Source: Blattabacterium cuenoti
Lineage (GTDB): Bacteria; Bacteroidota; Bacteroidia; Flavobacteriales; Blattabacteriaceae
Direction of reading: 5' to 3'
Assembly: GCF_014251795.1 (NCBI RefSeq)
Contig: NZ_CP059201.1
Location: forward strand, 434,001-498,000
DNA length: 64,000 bases
Part shown: positions 49,754 through 59,825 of the stretch, in pieces
Layout: each line of letters begins with the position of its first letter
Numbering within the stretch: position 1 is the first letter of the stretch
Position numbers and translations under genes: made by a program
Notes under the pieces: generated by a model
What the model saw: only the letters and a program-made list of their open reading frames with translations
Told to the model about the DNA's origin: nothing
Database searches by the model: none

Positions 49754-50506
49754 TTAAGTGATAAACGATTGAATATACTCACGATTCATAAAGGAAATAT
49801 ATTCTGTAGATATTCCTTTTGGACATTCCACTTCACATGCTCTGGTATTAGTACAACTCCCGAATCCTTCTTCATCCATTTTTTTGATCATATTCATAAC
49901 TCTTTTCTTTCTTTCTATTTTACCTTGAGGTAACAAAGCGAATTGTGAAACTTTTGCTGCAACAAATAACATAGCTGATCTATTTTTGCATGCAGCTACA
50001 CATGCCCCACAACCAATACACGTAGCTGCATCAAAAGCTTTATCTGCTTGATCTTTTGGAATTGGAATCATATTACCATCTACTGTTTTTCCAAATGTAT
50101 TAACAGAAATATAACCACCTGACATAATAATTCTATCAAAAGAAGATCGATCTACAATAAGATCTTTAATTATAGGAAAAGGTTTAGCCCTCCAAGGTTC
50201 TACATATATAGTTTCTTCATCATAAAAATTACGCATATGAAGTTGACAAGTAGTAATAAAATTATCAGGGCCATGAGCTCTTCCATTAATGTATAAAGAA
50301 CACATTCCACAAATTCCTTCACGACAATCATGATCAAATGATATAGGATAAGAATCTTTCGTATGACTAAATATGATCTGATTATTCAAAACGTCTAACA
50401 TTTCTAAAAAAGAACTATTAGGTGATATATTAGAAACATTATAAGTTTTAAAATAACCTTTTTCACTACGATTTTTTTGTCTCCATATTTTTAACTTAAA
50501 ATTCAT
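49754..50506 (-). CDS. sdhB: Succinate dehydrogenase iron-sulfur subunit
   Basis: The 250-aa protein carries the three clusters: 2Fe-2S (CREGICGMC plus a later Cys in FITTCQLHM), 4Fe-4S ([13 protein letters not shown]) and 3Fe-4S ([14 protein letters not shown]). It carries electrons from the flavin of SdhA to the quinone in SdhC. It is the third gene of sdhCAB and lies 37 bases after sdhA. The cysteine spacing is that of the Bacteroidota and epsilonproteobacterial fumarate-reductase type. Confidence 0.95.
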   Translation of the reverse strand: MNFKLKIWRQKNRSEKGYFKTYNVSNISPNSSFLEMLDVLNNQIIFSHTKDSYPISFDHDCREGICGMCSLYINGRAHGPDNFITTCQLHMRNFYDEETIYVEPWRAKPFPIIKDLIVDRSSFDRIIMSGGYISVNTFGKTVDGNMIPIPKDQADKAFDAATCIGCGACVAACKNRSAMLFVAAKVSQFALLPQGKIERKKRVMNMIKKMDEEGFGSCTNTRACEVECPKGISTEYISFMNREYIQSFIT

Positions 50507-50543
50507 AAGTTTTTTTTTATAAAATCAAACCTTTGATAACATT

Positions 50544-52574
50544 TTATTTATAAGAACGCGATTGTACTTTTACAAAAGTAAAATTTAAATTTTCTTTATG
50601 CATAATTTCATCACTTATAGAATGATTTTCCTTTTCCTGATATTCCCATAAAGAAACATATTTGTAATGAACGTCATCACGAAGAGCTTCTCCTTCTTTT
50701 GTTTGATATTCTTCACGAAAATGACTTCCACAAGATTCTTTTCTGTTTAAAGCATCCATCGCCATTAACTCTCCTAATTCTAAAAAATCCGCTACACGTT
50801 CAGCTTTTTCTAATTCAGAATTTAATCCATCATAAATATTTCCAGGAATAAAAACATTTTTCCAAAATTCATTACGAAGTTCTTGTATATTTTTTATAGC
50901 TTGGTGTAATCCGATATGATTTCTACTCATTCCTACATATTTCCACATGATGTTTCCAAGTTTTTTGTGAAAAAAATCAACAGGCATCCTTCCATTGTTA
51001 TTAATAAGTTTTTGAATTCTATTTTTTACTTTTTTTTCTGCTAATTGAAAAGCTATATGTTTGGTCGTTATTTTTTCTTTTATGCATTCAGATAAATAAT
51101 CTGCTATAGTATATGGTAAAATAAAATATCCATCAGCTAATCCCTGCATTAATGCAGAAGCTCCAAGTCTGTTTGCTCCATGATCAGAAAAATTAGCTTC
51201 TCCTATAATATAACATCCAGGAATACTGGACATTAAATTATAATCAACCCATAATCCTCCCATAGTATAATGTACTGCTGGATAAATTTTCATAGGAGTT
51301 TGATAAGGGTTATGATTGGTAATTTTTTCATACATATGAAATAAATTTCCATATTTGGATTCCATTATTTTTATTCCTAATTTTTTTTTATTTTTGAAAC
51401 TGCATTGATCAATTCCAAGCTCTTTAGCTTTTTCTCGTCCGTATTTTTCTATCGAAAAACTAAAATCTAAAAAAACGCCTTCTTGAGTATCATTATTTTC
51501 GATTCCAAATCCTTTATCACAACGTTCTTTAGTTGCTCTAGAAGCCACATCTCTTGGAACGAGATTTCCAAAAGAAGGATATCGTCTTTCAAGATAATAA
51601 TCCCTATCATCTTCACTAAGATCCTCAGGTCTTTTTTCCCCATTCCGTATGGAAATAGCATCTTCTAATTTTTTTGGTACCCATATTCTTCCATCATTCC
51701 TCAATGATTCAGACATTAATGTTAATTTAGATTGATAATTTCCATGCACTGGAATACAAGTAGGGTGTATTTGAGTGTAACAAGGATTAGCAAATAATCC
51801 TCCTTTTTTATGAACTTTCCATATGGCACTCACATTAGATCCCATTGCATTAGTAGATAAAAAAAATACATTTCCATAACCTCCTGACGCTATGACTACA
51901 GCATGTGCTGCATGACATTCTATTTCTCCTGAAACTAAATTTCTAGCTATAATTCCTCTAGTAACTCCATCTATAATAACTAAATCCAACATTTCATGTC
52001 GATTATACATTTTAATTCTTCCCATTCCTATTTGTCTAGACATAGAAGAATAACATGCTAATAAAAGTTGTTGTCCTGTTTGGCCCTTTGCATAAAAAGT
52101 TCTAGAAACTTTTGTTCCTCCAAAAGATCTGGTTTCCAAATATCCAGCATAATCACGAGCAAATGGCACTCCTTGTGCTACACATTGATCTATAATATTG
52201 GAAGAAATTTCTGCTAAACGATATACATTTGCCTCTCTAGATCTATAATCCCCACCTTTAATTGTATCATAAAAAAGTTGATAAATTGAATCATTATCAC
52301 CTTTATAATTTTTAGAAGCATTAATTCCTCCTTGCGCAGCTACAGAATGTGCTCTTCTTGGAGAGTCTTGATAACAAAAAGCTTTAACTTTATACCCCAA
52401 TTCTGATAAAGATGCAGCAGCTGAACTTCCGGCAAGTCCTGTTCCAACAACAATAATTTCAATATTGGATCTATTGTTGGGAGATACCAATTTTAAAACA
52501 GATTTATGATTTTTCCACTTATGAGTTAACGGCCCTCCTGGAATTTTAGAATTGAAATTATAGGTATTCTTCAT
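50544..52574 (-). CDS. sdhA: Succinate dehydrogenase flavoprotein subunit
   Basis: The 676-aa flavoprotein has the FAD motif [20 protein letters not shown], covalent FAD site [14 protein letters not shown] with His, HPTCIP active site segment and [13 protein letters not shown]. The C-terminal helical domain ends with [16 protein letters not shown]. It oxidises succinate with menaquinone as acceptor, as its length and sequence fit the type B complexes. It lies between sdhC and sdhB. Confidence 0.96.
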   Translation of the reverse strand: MKNTYNFNSKIPGGPLTHKWKNHKSVLKLVSPNNRSNIEIIVVGTGLAGSSAAASLSELGYKVKAFCYQDSPRRAHSVAAQGGINASKNYKGDNDSIYQLFYDTIKGGDYRSREANVYRLAEISSNIIDQCVAQGVPFARDYAGYLETRSFGGTKVSRTFYAKGQTGQQLLLACYSSMSRQIGMGRIKMYNRHEMLDLVIIDGVTRGIIARNLVSGEIECHAAHAVVIASGGYGNVFFLSTNAMGSNVSAIWKVHKKGGLFANPCYTQIHPTCIPVHGNYQSKLTLMSESLRNDGRIWVPKKLEDAISIRNGEKRPEDLSEDDRDYYLERRYPSFGNLVPRDVASRATKERCDKGFGIENNDTQEGVFLDFSFSIEKYGREKAKELGIDQCSFKNKKKLGIKIMESKYGNLFHMYEKITNHNPYQTPMKIYPAVHYTMGGLWVDYNLMSSIPGCYIIGEANFSDHGANRLGASALMQGLADGYFILPYTIADYLSECIKEKITTKHIAFQLAEKKVKNRIQKLINNNGRMPVDFFHKKLGNIMWKYVGMSRNHIGLHQAIKNIQELRNEFWKNVFIPGNIYDGLNSELEKAERVADFLELGELMAMDALNRKESCGSHFREEYQTKEGEALRDDVHYKYVSLWEYQEKENHSISDEIMHKENLNFTFVKVQSRSYK

Positions 52575-52594
52575 TAAGAAATTAAAAATATTAG

Positions 52595-53257
52595 TTAGTT
52601 AAAAAAAAACCAAATAGCAATAATAGAAAATCCAGAACATATAAACCATAGATATAAATAACCAAATTTCTCTATCCATATTAATCTTTTTTTATTAGAT
52701 AATCCTAAAGATTGAAAAGAAGATTTAAATCCATGATTTAAATGAACAGCTAAAATAAAAAATGAAAACACATATATCAATGTATAAAAAGGATTCTTGA
52801 ATAAAGATACAACTATATTATAATCAGAAGTTATATGACTATAATTTGAATATTTCATAGGAATCATAAAATTAATAAGATGTAAAACTAAAAAACAAAA
52901 AATTAAAACTCCTGAATACACCATTGTTCGACTACTAAACGAAGTGGTCAAATACGAATTTGTAGCGTAATCTATTTCTCCTTTTGTTTTTCTATTTACT
53001 AAATGCAATTTAATTCCTAACAAAATATGAATAATAAAACCTATAGCGAGTATATACTCCATTACACGAATAAATATATTTCTTCTCATAAAAAGGACAG
53101 CATCATTAAAAGCTTTTTCTCCTGAAAAAAGAAACAAATTTACACTCAAATGTAACAGAAGAAATACCATCAAAAAAACTCCTGTAACAGACATAAGTAT
53201 TTTTCTACCAACAGAATATCGAAAAAAATTGCAATGATTCACTAACTGGTTATTCAC
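52595..53257 (-). CDS. sdhC: Succinate dehydrogenase cytochrome b subunit
   Basis: The 220-aa membrane protein has five hydrophobic helices and several histidines on them suited as haem ligands ([41 protein letters not shown]). One cytochrome b subunit replaces separate SdhC and SdhD, as in the B. subtilis and W. succinogenes complexes. It is the first gene of the sdhCAB operon. The quinone pocket fits menaquinone, in line with menF. Confidence 0.93.
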   Translation of the reverse strand: MNNQLVNHCNFFRYSVGRKILMSVTGVFLMVFLLLHLSVNLFLFSGEKAFNDAVLFMRRNIFIRVMEYILAIGFIIHILLGIKLHLVNRKTKGEIDYATNSYLTTSFSSRTMVYSGVLIFCFLVLHLINFMIPMKYSNYSHITSDYNIVVSLFKNPFYTLIYVFSFFILAVHLNHGFKSSFQSLGLSNKKRLIWIEKFGYLYLWFICSGFSIIAIWFFFN

Positions 53258-53314
53258 ATGTTCATATTTTTGTAAATATAAATAAGATATTCGAAATATT
53301 TTACAATAAATTCC

Positions 53315-54472
53315 TTATCTTCTGATTTCTTGCAAAGCTTTGATGAGTAAATCTATATCTTGTTTTTCATTAAAAATACCAAAAGAAACTCGAATAGGCA
53401 TCGTTTGATTTAATAAATATTTGTCATATGTAATAGATTGAATAACATGAGATACTTTTTTTATGCTACTATTGCAAGAACTACCTTTAGATACAGAAAC
53501 TCCCATTAAATCTAAATGAAAATATAATAAATGATCTTTTTTTGTTGGATATAAAAAATTTAATATGGAGGGAATACTTTTGTCAAGATGATAAGATAAT
53601 CCATTAAAAACGATATCGGGAATTATTTTTTTCAATTCTGAAATACAATAAAATTTTAAATTTTTTAATTTTTTTATATAATTCGAAGAATGGCAATAAG
53701 ATAAACGTAAAGCTTCTGATAGACCAGCTATTCCATGTATATTTTCTGTACCCGAACGAATTCCGTATTCCTGAATTCCACCAGAAATAAAAGGTTTTAT
53801 TTTTTTTAAAATATTTTTTCTTATAAAAGCAAAACCTATTCCTTTTGGTCCATAAAATTTATGTGCACTTGCAGTAGCAAAATCAAAAGAAAATTTATCC
53901 ATTTCAATCGGATAATTTCCAATAATTTGGATTGTATCTGAATGAAAATAAGCATTATATTTTTTACACAAAAAAATTGCTTTATCTATATCTAATAAAT
54001 TTCCAATTTCATTATTAGCATACATTAAACTCACAAGCGTTTTTTTATGCATATTTTTTTTCAATATTTCTTCCATATTATTAAAATCTAATGTTCCTTT
54101 ATCATTAATTGAAACAAAATTTACAGATATCTTATATCTAATGGATAGGTCTAAAACTGTTTGTAAAACAGATAAATGTTCTATTTTTGAAGTTAAAATA
54201 TGTTTAATTCCTAAATCTAATATTGAAGATTTTAATATCAAATTATTTGCTTCAGTTCCTCCTGAAGTAAAAATAATTTCAGAAGGTGATGCTTTAATCC
54301 TTTTAGCTATAGATATTCTAGATTCCTCTAATATGGAACGAGCTTCTCTTCCATAACTATGTTGCACAGAAGAAGGATTTCCTAATGAGTATTTAAATGT
54401 GTCGATCATGACTTTCAAAACTTCGTTTCTTATAGGAGTAGATGCGGCGTTGTCCAAATATGCTCGTTTCAT
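53315..54472 (-). CDS. iscS: Cysteine desulfurase
   Basis: The 385-aa PLP enzyme starts RAYLDNAASTPIRNEVL. It carries FTSGGTEANNLILK, the Schiff-base Lys in ATASAHKFYGPKGIGF and the active-site Cys in SVSKGSSCNSSIKK. It supplies sulfur for Fe-S clusters such as those of SdhB and for tRNA thiolation. It could also be NifS/SufS-like; the short Cys loop places it with the IscS/NifS group. It is divergent from rny across a 231-base region. A possible promoter lies 30 bases upstream. Confidence 0.9.
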   Translation of the reverse strand: MKRAYLDNAASTPIRNEVLKVMIDTFKYSLGNPSSVQHSYGREARSILEESRISIAKRIKASPSEIIFTSGGTEANNLILKSSILDLGIKHILTSKIEHLSVLQTVLDLSIRYKISVNFVSINDKGTLDFNNMEEILKKNMHKKTLVSLMYANNEIGNLLDIDKAIFLCKKYNAYFHSDTIQIIGNYPIEMDKFSFDFATASAHKFYGPKGIGFAFIRKNILKKIKPFISGGIQEYGIRSGTENIHGIAGLSEALRLSYCHSSNYIKKLKNLKFYCISELKKIIPDIVFNGLSYHLDKSIPSILNFLYPTKKDHLLYFHLDLMGVSVSKGSSCNSSIKKVSHVIQSITYDKYLLNQTMPIRVSFGIFNEKQDIDLLIKALQEIRR

Positions 54473-54703
54473 TTATTTTCGATAGATTTTTATACATACA
54501 TACAAATATATAATGTATTCAAATCCCGTTTTTTAAAAACATATTTTAATAAAAAATCTCATCTTTAATTTTGTATATTTAATTATAGGGGGGATTCAAG
54601 TTCAAGTATTCATTAAAAAAAGCTTTATAGTTTTTTTTAAATATTTGTTGTTTTAATAATGTGATTAAAATGTCTATTTTATTTTTATTTAAATTGAGTG
54701 AAT
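54473..54703. other. iscS-rny intergenic region with tRNA-like fragment and possible promoter
   Basis: No gene is seen in this 231-base gap. CAAATATA (54503-54510) reads TATATTTG on the minus strand, a fit to TAnnTTTG, 30 bases before iscS. Bases 54518-54531 (TTCAAATCCCGTTT) are identical to the T-arm end of tRNA-Gly(GCC) at 42122-42135, but the rest of a cloverleaf is missing. GGGGGGATTC at 54588-54597 resembles the antisense of a tRNA T-arm. Remnants of lost tRNA genes are possible. Confidence 0.5.
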
Positions 54704-56275
54704 ATGAAAATAAATGTTGGATTTTCGGTCCTAATGGGGTTTGTGATTGGAATTGTTACATGTTATTTTTTCGGTAAAAAAACTATATTAAAAAAATATA
54801 TTCAATTATTAGAGAAAGCTAATTTTCAAGCAAAAAAAATTATAAATAATGCAGAAAAAGAAGGAGAATCCATAAAAAAAAATAAAATGCTTCAAGCAAA
54901 AGAAAAATTTATAGAACTTAAATCTAAACATGAAAGAAACGTTCATTTAAGAGAGAGAAAAATAATTGATATAGAAAAAAAAACAAGAGAAAAAGAAAAT
55001 AGATTATCCAAAGAAATAGATATTTATTTTAAAAAAAATAATCGTTTAGAAGCACAAATACATGATTACGAAAAAAAATATAAAATTCTGAAAAATAAAC
55101 AAGAAGAATTTAAAAATATGCATATTCAACAAATAGAATTACTCGAAAAAATATCTAATTATTCTTCTGAAGAAGCTAAAAACGAATTAATTGAAATTCT
55201 AAAAGAAGAAGCAAAAGCCAAAGCACAAACTTACATACAAAATATTATAGAAGAATCACAGCTAACTGCAAAAATGGAGGCAAAAAAAATTGTTATTCAA
55301 GCAATTCAAAGAATAGGAACAGAACAAGCAGTTGAAAATGCAGTATCCGTTTTTAATATAGAATCTGATGATGTAAAAGGTCGTATAATTGGAAGAGAAG
55401 GAAGAAATATAAGAGCTTTAGAAAAAGCAACAGGAGTAGAAATTATTGTAGATGATACTCCAGAAGCAATTTTATTATCTTGTTTTAATCCTATTCGAAG
55501 GGAAATCGCCCGATTATCTCTTCATAAATTAGTTGTAGATGGACGCATACATCCAGCTAGAATTGAAGAAATCGTAGCAAAAACAGAAAAACAAATTGAA
55601 GAAGAAATAATAGAAATAGGAAAAAAAAATATTATTGATTTAGGAATTCATGGAATACATCCGGAATTAATTCGAATGATAGGAAGAATGAAATATCGCT
55701 CTTCTTATGGACAAAATCTTCTACAGCATTCTCGAGAAGTCGCTCATTTATCAGGAATATTAGCTTCTGAATTAGGATTAAATTCAAAATTTGCAAAACG
55801 AGCTGGATTATTACATGATATAGGAAAAGTATCTGAAAACGAATCAGAACTTCCTCATGCTATTTTAGGAATGCAATGGTCAGAAAAATATGGAGAAAAT
55901 ATGGAAGTTTGTAATGCTGTAGGATCACATCATGATGAAATAGAAATGAAAGTGTTAATCTCTCCTATAGTCCAAGTTGCAGATTCTATTAGCGGAGCTC
56001 GTCCTGGAGTAAGAAGGAATTCTTTTGAATCTTATTCAAAAAGACTAAAAAATTTAGAAAATATAGCCTTCAGTTTTGATGGAGTAAATAAAGCTTTTGC
56101 TATACAAGCAGGAAGAGAATTGCGTGTATTAGTTGAAAGTGATAAAATTGATGATAAAAAAGCTTTTCAATTATCTTGTGATATAACAGAAAAAATAAAA
56201 AATGAAATGACTTATCCTGGTCAAATTAAAGTGACAGTTATTAGAGAAACTAGAGCTGTACAAATAGCTAGATAA
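54704..56275 (+). CDS. rny: Ribonuclease Y
   Basis: The 523-aa protein has an N-terminal membrane anchor ([16 protein letters not shown]), a long lysine-glutamate coiled coil to about residue 170, a KH domain ([21 protein letters not shown]), and the HD domain with [10 protein letters not shown]. It is the endonuclease that starts mRNA decay on the inner membrane. I start at ATG 54704; a GTG two codons upstream is possible. zapA, which often precedes it in this phylum, is not seen here. Confidence 0.96.
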   Translation: MKINVGFSVLMGFVIGIVTCYFFGKKTILKKYIQLLEKANFQAKKIINNAEKEGESIKKNKMLQAKEKFIELKSKHERNVHLRERKIIDIEKKTREKENRLSKEIDIYFKKNNRLEAQIHDYEKKYKILKNKQEEFKNMHIQQIELLEKISNYSSEEAKNELIEILKEEAKAKAQTYIQNIIEESQLTAKMEAKKIVIQAIQRIGTEQAVENAVSVFNIESDDVKGRIIGREGRNIRALEKATGVEIIVDDTPEAILLSCFNPIRREIARLSLHKLVVDGRIHPARIEEIVAKTEKQIEEEIIEIGKKNIIDLGIHGIHPELIRMIGRMKYRSSYGQNLLQHSREVAHLSGILASELGLNSKFAKRAGLLHDIGKVSENESELPHAILGMQWSEKYGENMEVCNAVGSHHDEIEMKVLISPIVQVADSISGARPGVRRNSFESYSKRLKNLENIAFSFDGVNKAFAIQAGRELRVLVESDKIDDKKAFQLSCDITEKIKNEMTYPGQIKVTVIRETRAVQIAR

Positions 56276-56290
56276 AATAATAATAAAATT

Positions 56291-57265
56291 ATGAAAGACT
56301 CTCCTATTACTTCTTTTATTAAAAAATATTTTCTTCATTTTAATGCTTTAACTTTGTCAGAAGCTGCAGAAGCATATAAATATCATATTCAAAATAATGG
56401 AAAAATGATGATCACACTAGCAGGAGCAATGAGCACTGCTGAATTAGGAAAAATATTATCTAAAATGATACGAAAAGATCTAGTTCATATCATTTCTTGT
56501 ACAGGAGCTAACTTAGAAGAAGATATATTAAATTTAATAGCTCATTCCTATTATAAAAAAATACCTAATTATCGAGATTTAACTCCTAATGATGAAAAAA
56601 ATTTTTTAAAAAAAGGATATTATAGAGTAACAGATACTTGTATTCCTGAAGAACAAGCTTTTAAAAAATTACAAAAATATATATTAAAAATATGGATGAG
56701 AGCTCAAAAGAAATCAGAACGTTATTTTCCTCATGAATACATTTATCAATTATTATTAGAAGATATTTTAGAACCTTATTACAATATAGATGCAAAAAAT
56801 AGTTGGGTATTAGCTGCAGCAGAAAAAAATCTCCCTATTATAGTTCCAGGGTGGGAAGATAGTACAATTGGAAATATCTTTGCTTCATATTGTATGCAAA
56901 AACTATTGAACCCATTCCTTATCAAAAATGGAATTGAATATATGATATATTTGGCAAAATGGTATCAAATAGAATCTGTTAAACATAAAATTGGATTCTT
57001 CCAAATTGGAGGTGGAATATCAGGAGATTTTCCTATTTGTGTAGTTCCTATGTTATCTCAAGATATAGGATTTCATCCTACTCCTTTTTGGTCTTATTTT
57101 TGTCAAATTTCTGATTCAACGACCAGTTATGGATCTTATTCTGGAGCTATTCCTAATGAAAAAATTACTTGGGGAAAACTTGATAAAGATACTCCAAAAT
57201 TTATTATCGAATCAGATGCAACTATAGTTGCTCCACTAATTTTTGCATACATATTGAATATGTAA
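56291..57265 (+). CDS. Deoxyhypusine-synthase-like protein lacking the catalytic lysine
   Basis: The 324-aa protein belongs to the deoxyhypusine synthase (DHS) family: ITLAGAMSTAELGKIL (41-56), NAD-binding ISCTGANLEEDI (68-79), PIIVPGWEDSTIGNIFASY (182-200), GGGISGDFPICVVP (240-253) and ITWGKL (292-297). In eukaryotic DHS a Lys three residues after the GGG (Lys329 in human) forms the enzyme imine; here the position reads GGGISGD with Gly. Bacteria have no eIF5A, so a hypusine role is excluded. Polyamine chemistry such as homospermidine-like synthesis is a family possibility, but the lost Lys makes even that uncertain. It lies between rny and lpdA. Confidence 0.88.
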   Translation: MKDSPITSFIKKYFLHFNALTLSEAAEAYKYHIQNNGKMMITLAGAMSTAELGKILSKMIRKDLVHIISCTGANLEEDILNLIAHSYYKKIPNYRDLTPNDEKNFLKKGYYRVTDTCIPEEQAFKKLQKYILKIWMRAQKKSERYFPHEYIYQLLLEDILEPYYNIDAKNSWVLAAAEKNLPIIVPGWEDSTIGNIFASYCMQKLLNPFLIKNGIEYMIYLAKWYQIESVKHKIGFFQIGGGISGDFPICVVPMLSQDIGFHPTPFWSYFCQISDSTTSYGSYSGAIPNEKITWGKLDKDTPKFIIESDATIVAPLIFAYILNM

Positions 57266-57352
57266 TGTTATTACCATAAATGAATTTGATATTGTAATTT
57301 TATATGATTTATGTATGTAACTTTACATGAAAATAAAATAAAACTTTTTTTA

Positions 57353-58777
57353 ATGAAAAATTTATACGATCTTGTTGTAATTGGATCTGGTCCAGGTGGT
57401 TATATATCTGCAATTAGAGCAAGTCAGTTGGGACTTCGTACTGCTGTTATAGAAAAATATCAAGAATTAGGCGGAACATGTTTAAATGTAGGATGTATTC
57501 CTTCTAAATCTCTTTTAGATTCTTCTAAATATTTTTCATTAGCTAAGAAAAATTATTCTTCACATGGAATTTTTTTTGAAAAATTATTTTTTGATTTCAA
57601 AAAAATGATGAATAGAAAAAATGAAATAGTAAGAAACATAAATAATGGAATCAAATATTTAATGAAAAAAAATCAAATTGATTTATATCAAGGAATCGGT
57701 TCATTTAAATCTGAAAATGTTCTTTCATTGAGAGAGAAAAAATCCTTACAAGAAAAAAAAGAAATCCAATTTCAATATTGTATAATATCTACAGGATCTA
57801 AACCTTCAGGTTTATTTAATTTAGATTTTGATATAAAAAACAGAATTATTTCTTCCACAGAAGCTATGAATTTAAACGAAATACCAAAAAAATTAATCAT
57901 AATTGGAGGAGGGATAATTGGATTAGAATTAGGTTCTATTTTTAATAGATTGGGAAGTAAAATTATTATCATAGAAACTATGGATAAAATTATATCAAAT
58001 ATGGATGATTCTTTAAGTAAAGAAATACAAAATATATTAGAAAGATCTTCCATTCAAATAGAAACTTCTTTATCTATTTCCAATATATTTCAAGAAAATC
58101 ATGAAGAAATATCTGTTATAGCAAAATATCATAATAATGAAAAAGAAATAAAATTTGTAGGAAATTATTGTTTATTATCAATAGGAAGAACTCCATACAC
58201 TAAAAATTTAGGTTTAGAAAATATAAAAATCAAAACGAATGAAAAAGGATTTATACTTGTAAATGATAATTTACAAACTTCCATTCGGAATATATATGCT
58301 ATTGGAGATGTTGTGGGTGGTAAAATGTTAGCACATAAAGCTGAAGAAGAAGGATTACATGCCGTTGAACATATAGTAGGAGAAAAACCAAATAAATTAA
58401 ATGATAATTTAATTCCTTCAATAATTTATACTTATCCAGAAGTAGCCAGTATTGGGTATTCAGAAAATGAAGTTAAAAAAAATAAAATAGAATATAATGT
58501 AGGAATTTTTCCAATGAAAATTTTAGGAAAAGCTCGTACAAGTGGTTGTACAGATGGTTTTTTAAAAATGATTTCTCATAAAAACACAGATGAAATTTTA
58601 GGAGTTCATATTATTGGAGATCATGCGTCAGATATGATTATGGAAGCTTCTGTTGCTATGGAATTTCGGTCATCTTCAGAAGATATATATAGAATATGTC
58701 ATCCTCATCCTACTCTCAGTGAAGCATTCAAAGAAGCTGCTCTACTAAATTTTGAAAATCGTTCTATACATATGTAA
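57353..58777 (+). CDS. lpdA: Dihydrolipoamide dehydrogenase
   Basis: The 474-aa flavoprotein has the FAD motif VVIGSGPGGYISAIRASQLG, redox disulfide GGTCLNVGCIPSK, NAD motif IIGGGIIGLELGSIF, IYAIGDVVGG and the C-terminal HPHPTLSEAFKEAA with the His-Glu pair. It reoxidises lipoamide in pyruvate and 2-oxoglutarate dehydrogenases and the glycine cleavage system (GcvT here). I start at ATG 57353, since the longer frame to 57311 adds an unconserved leader. Confidence 0.96.
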   Translation: MKNLYDLVVIGSGPGGYISAIRASQLGLRTAVIEKYQELGGTCLNVGCIPSKSLLDSSKYFSLAKKNYSSHGIFFEKLFFDFKKMMNRKNEIVRNINNGIKYLMKKNQIDLYQGIGSFKSENVLSLREKKSLQEKKEIQFQYCIISTGSKPSGLFNLDFDIKNRIISSTEAMNLNEIPKKLIIIGGGIIGLELGSIFNRLGSKIIIIETMDKIISNMDDSLSKEIQNILERSSIQIETSLSISNIFQENHEEISVIAKYHNNEKEIKFVGNYCLLSIGRTPYTKNLGLENIKIKTNEKGFILVNDNLQTSIRNIYAIGDVVGGKMLAHKAEEEGLHAVEHIVGEKPNKLNDNLIPSIIYTYPEVASIGYSENEVKKNKIEYNVGIFPMKILGKARTSGCTDGFLKMISHKNTDEILGVHIIGDHASDMIMEASVAMEFRSSSEDIYRICHPHPTLSEAFKEAALLNFENRSIHM

Positions 58778-58789
58778 ATATTTTTTTGA

Positions 58790-59458
58790 TTACCAAAAAA
58801 TAGTTTTTTTTCCTATTCTTTTTAAGAAATCATTAGTTTTTTCAAAATGTCTAGATCCGAAAAAACCCATATGAGCAGAAAAAGGAGAAGGATGTGATGT
58901 TTTTAAAATGTAATGATTATGAAAAGAATTAATTAAATATATTTTTTCTTGAGCCCATTTTCCCCAAAAAAGAAAAACAACATTTTTTTTTCTATTAGAA
59001 ATAATTTTTATGATTTGATCAGTAAAAAACTCCCATCCTATATTTTTATGAGATAAAGGAGATCCTTTTCTTACCGTTAAAATTGAATTTAGCAATAATA
59101 CTCCTTGTTTGGCCCAATGAATTAAAGAACCACTATTAGGATATAAATTTTGTTGATTAAAACAATTATTGACTTCTGTAAAGATATTTCTTAAAGAAGG
59201 AGGAAAAGGGATTCCATCAGGAACAGAAAAACAAAGTCCATCTGCTTGATTTTCCTTATGATAAGGATCTTGTCCTATAATAACTACTTTTAATTTTTGA
59301 AAAGAACAATGTTTCATACAAGAAAAAATATCTCCTATTTTAGGAAAGCAAATAAAACGATTATATTCAATTCTAATAATTTTCAATAATTTTATAAAAT
59401 AAGGTTTATTATATTCTTCTTGCAAAAAATAATTCCAATTTAATTTTTTTTTTAGCAT
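58790..59458 (-). CDS. ung: Uracil-DNA glycosylase
   Basis: The 222-aa enzyme has the family 1 motifs VVIGQDPYHKENQADGLCF (with catalytic Asp), VLLLNSILTV, and the HPSPFSAHMGFFGSRHF loop that inserts in DNA. It removes uracil from cytosine deamination; keeping it in an A+T-rich symbiont is plausible because this lesion drives A+T bias. It converges on lpdA (12 bases apart) and lies just downstream of a ferredoxin gene. Confidence 0.96.
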   Translation of the reverse strand: MLKKKLNWNYFLQEEYNKPYFIKLLKIIRIEYNRFICFPKIGDIFSCMKHCSFQKLKVVIIGQDPYHKENQADGLCFSVPDGIPFPPSLRNIFTEVNNCFNQQNLYPNSGSLIHWAKQGVLLLNSILTVRKGSPLSHKNIGWEFFTDQIIKIISNRKKNVVFLFWGKWAQEKIYLINSFHNHYILKTSHPSPFSAHMGFFGSRHFEKTNDFLKRIGKKTIFW

Positions 59459-59463
59459 TATTA

Positions 59464-59793
59464 TTAACGATTTCTGTGCAAAAAATTTTTTTTCACAATA
59501 AGAGATTCTTTTTTTTCATAATTACCTGGAACACAACATTGAACTGGACATATGATAACACATTGTGGTTCGTTATAAAATCCCACGCATTCTGTACATT
59601 TTTCCGAAACAATAAAATATATATCTTTTTTTTTTGGTTTTTGAAATATAGTTGGATCTAATGTTTTGTTTTTTATCAAAGAAGTGCCATCTGACATTCT
59701 CCACTTTTTTCCTCCCTCATAAATTGCTTTATTAGGACATTCTGGTTCACAAGCACCACAGTTGATACATTTTTCTGTAATTTTTATGGACAT
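59464..59793 (-). CDS. 4Fe-4S dicluster ferredoxin
   Basis: The 109-aa protein has the first cluster motif [16 protein letters not shown] at residues 9-24. The second cluster is formed by [21 protein letters not shown], with a longer loop between Cys residues than in the first. This is the dicluster ferredoxin type common in Bacteroidota. It carries low-potential electrons in the cytoplasm; the partner is unknown. The gene is divergent from a LuxC-type acyl-CoA reductase (32 bases apart), which suggests common regulation. The second motif spacing C-x2-C-x8-C-x3-C is that of Chromatium-type ferredoxins. Confidence 0.9.
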   Translation of the reverse strand: MSIKITEKCINCGACEPECPNKAIYEGGKKWRMSDGTSLIKNKTLDPTIFQKPKKKDIYFIVSEKCTECVGFYNEPQCVIICPVQCCVPGNYEKKESLIVKKNFLHRNR

Positions 59794-59825
59794 TTCAATT
59801 TAATGTTTTAATAATTTGAATAAAA

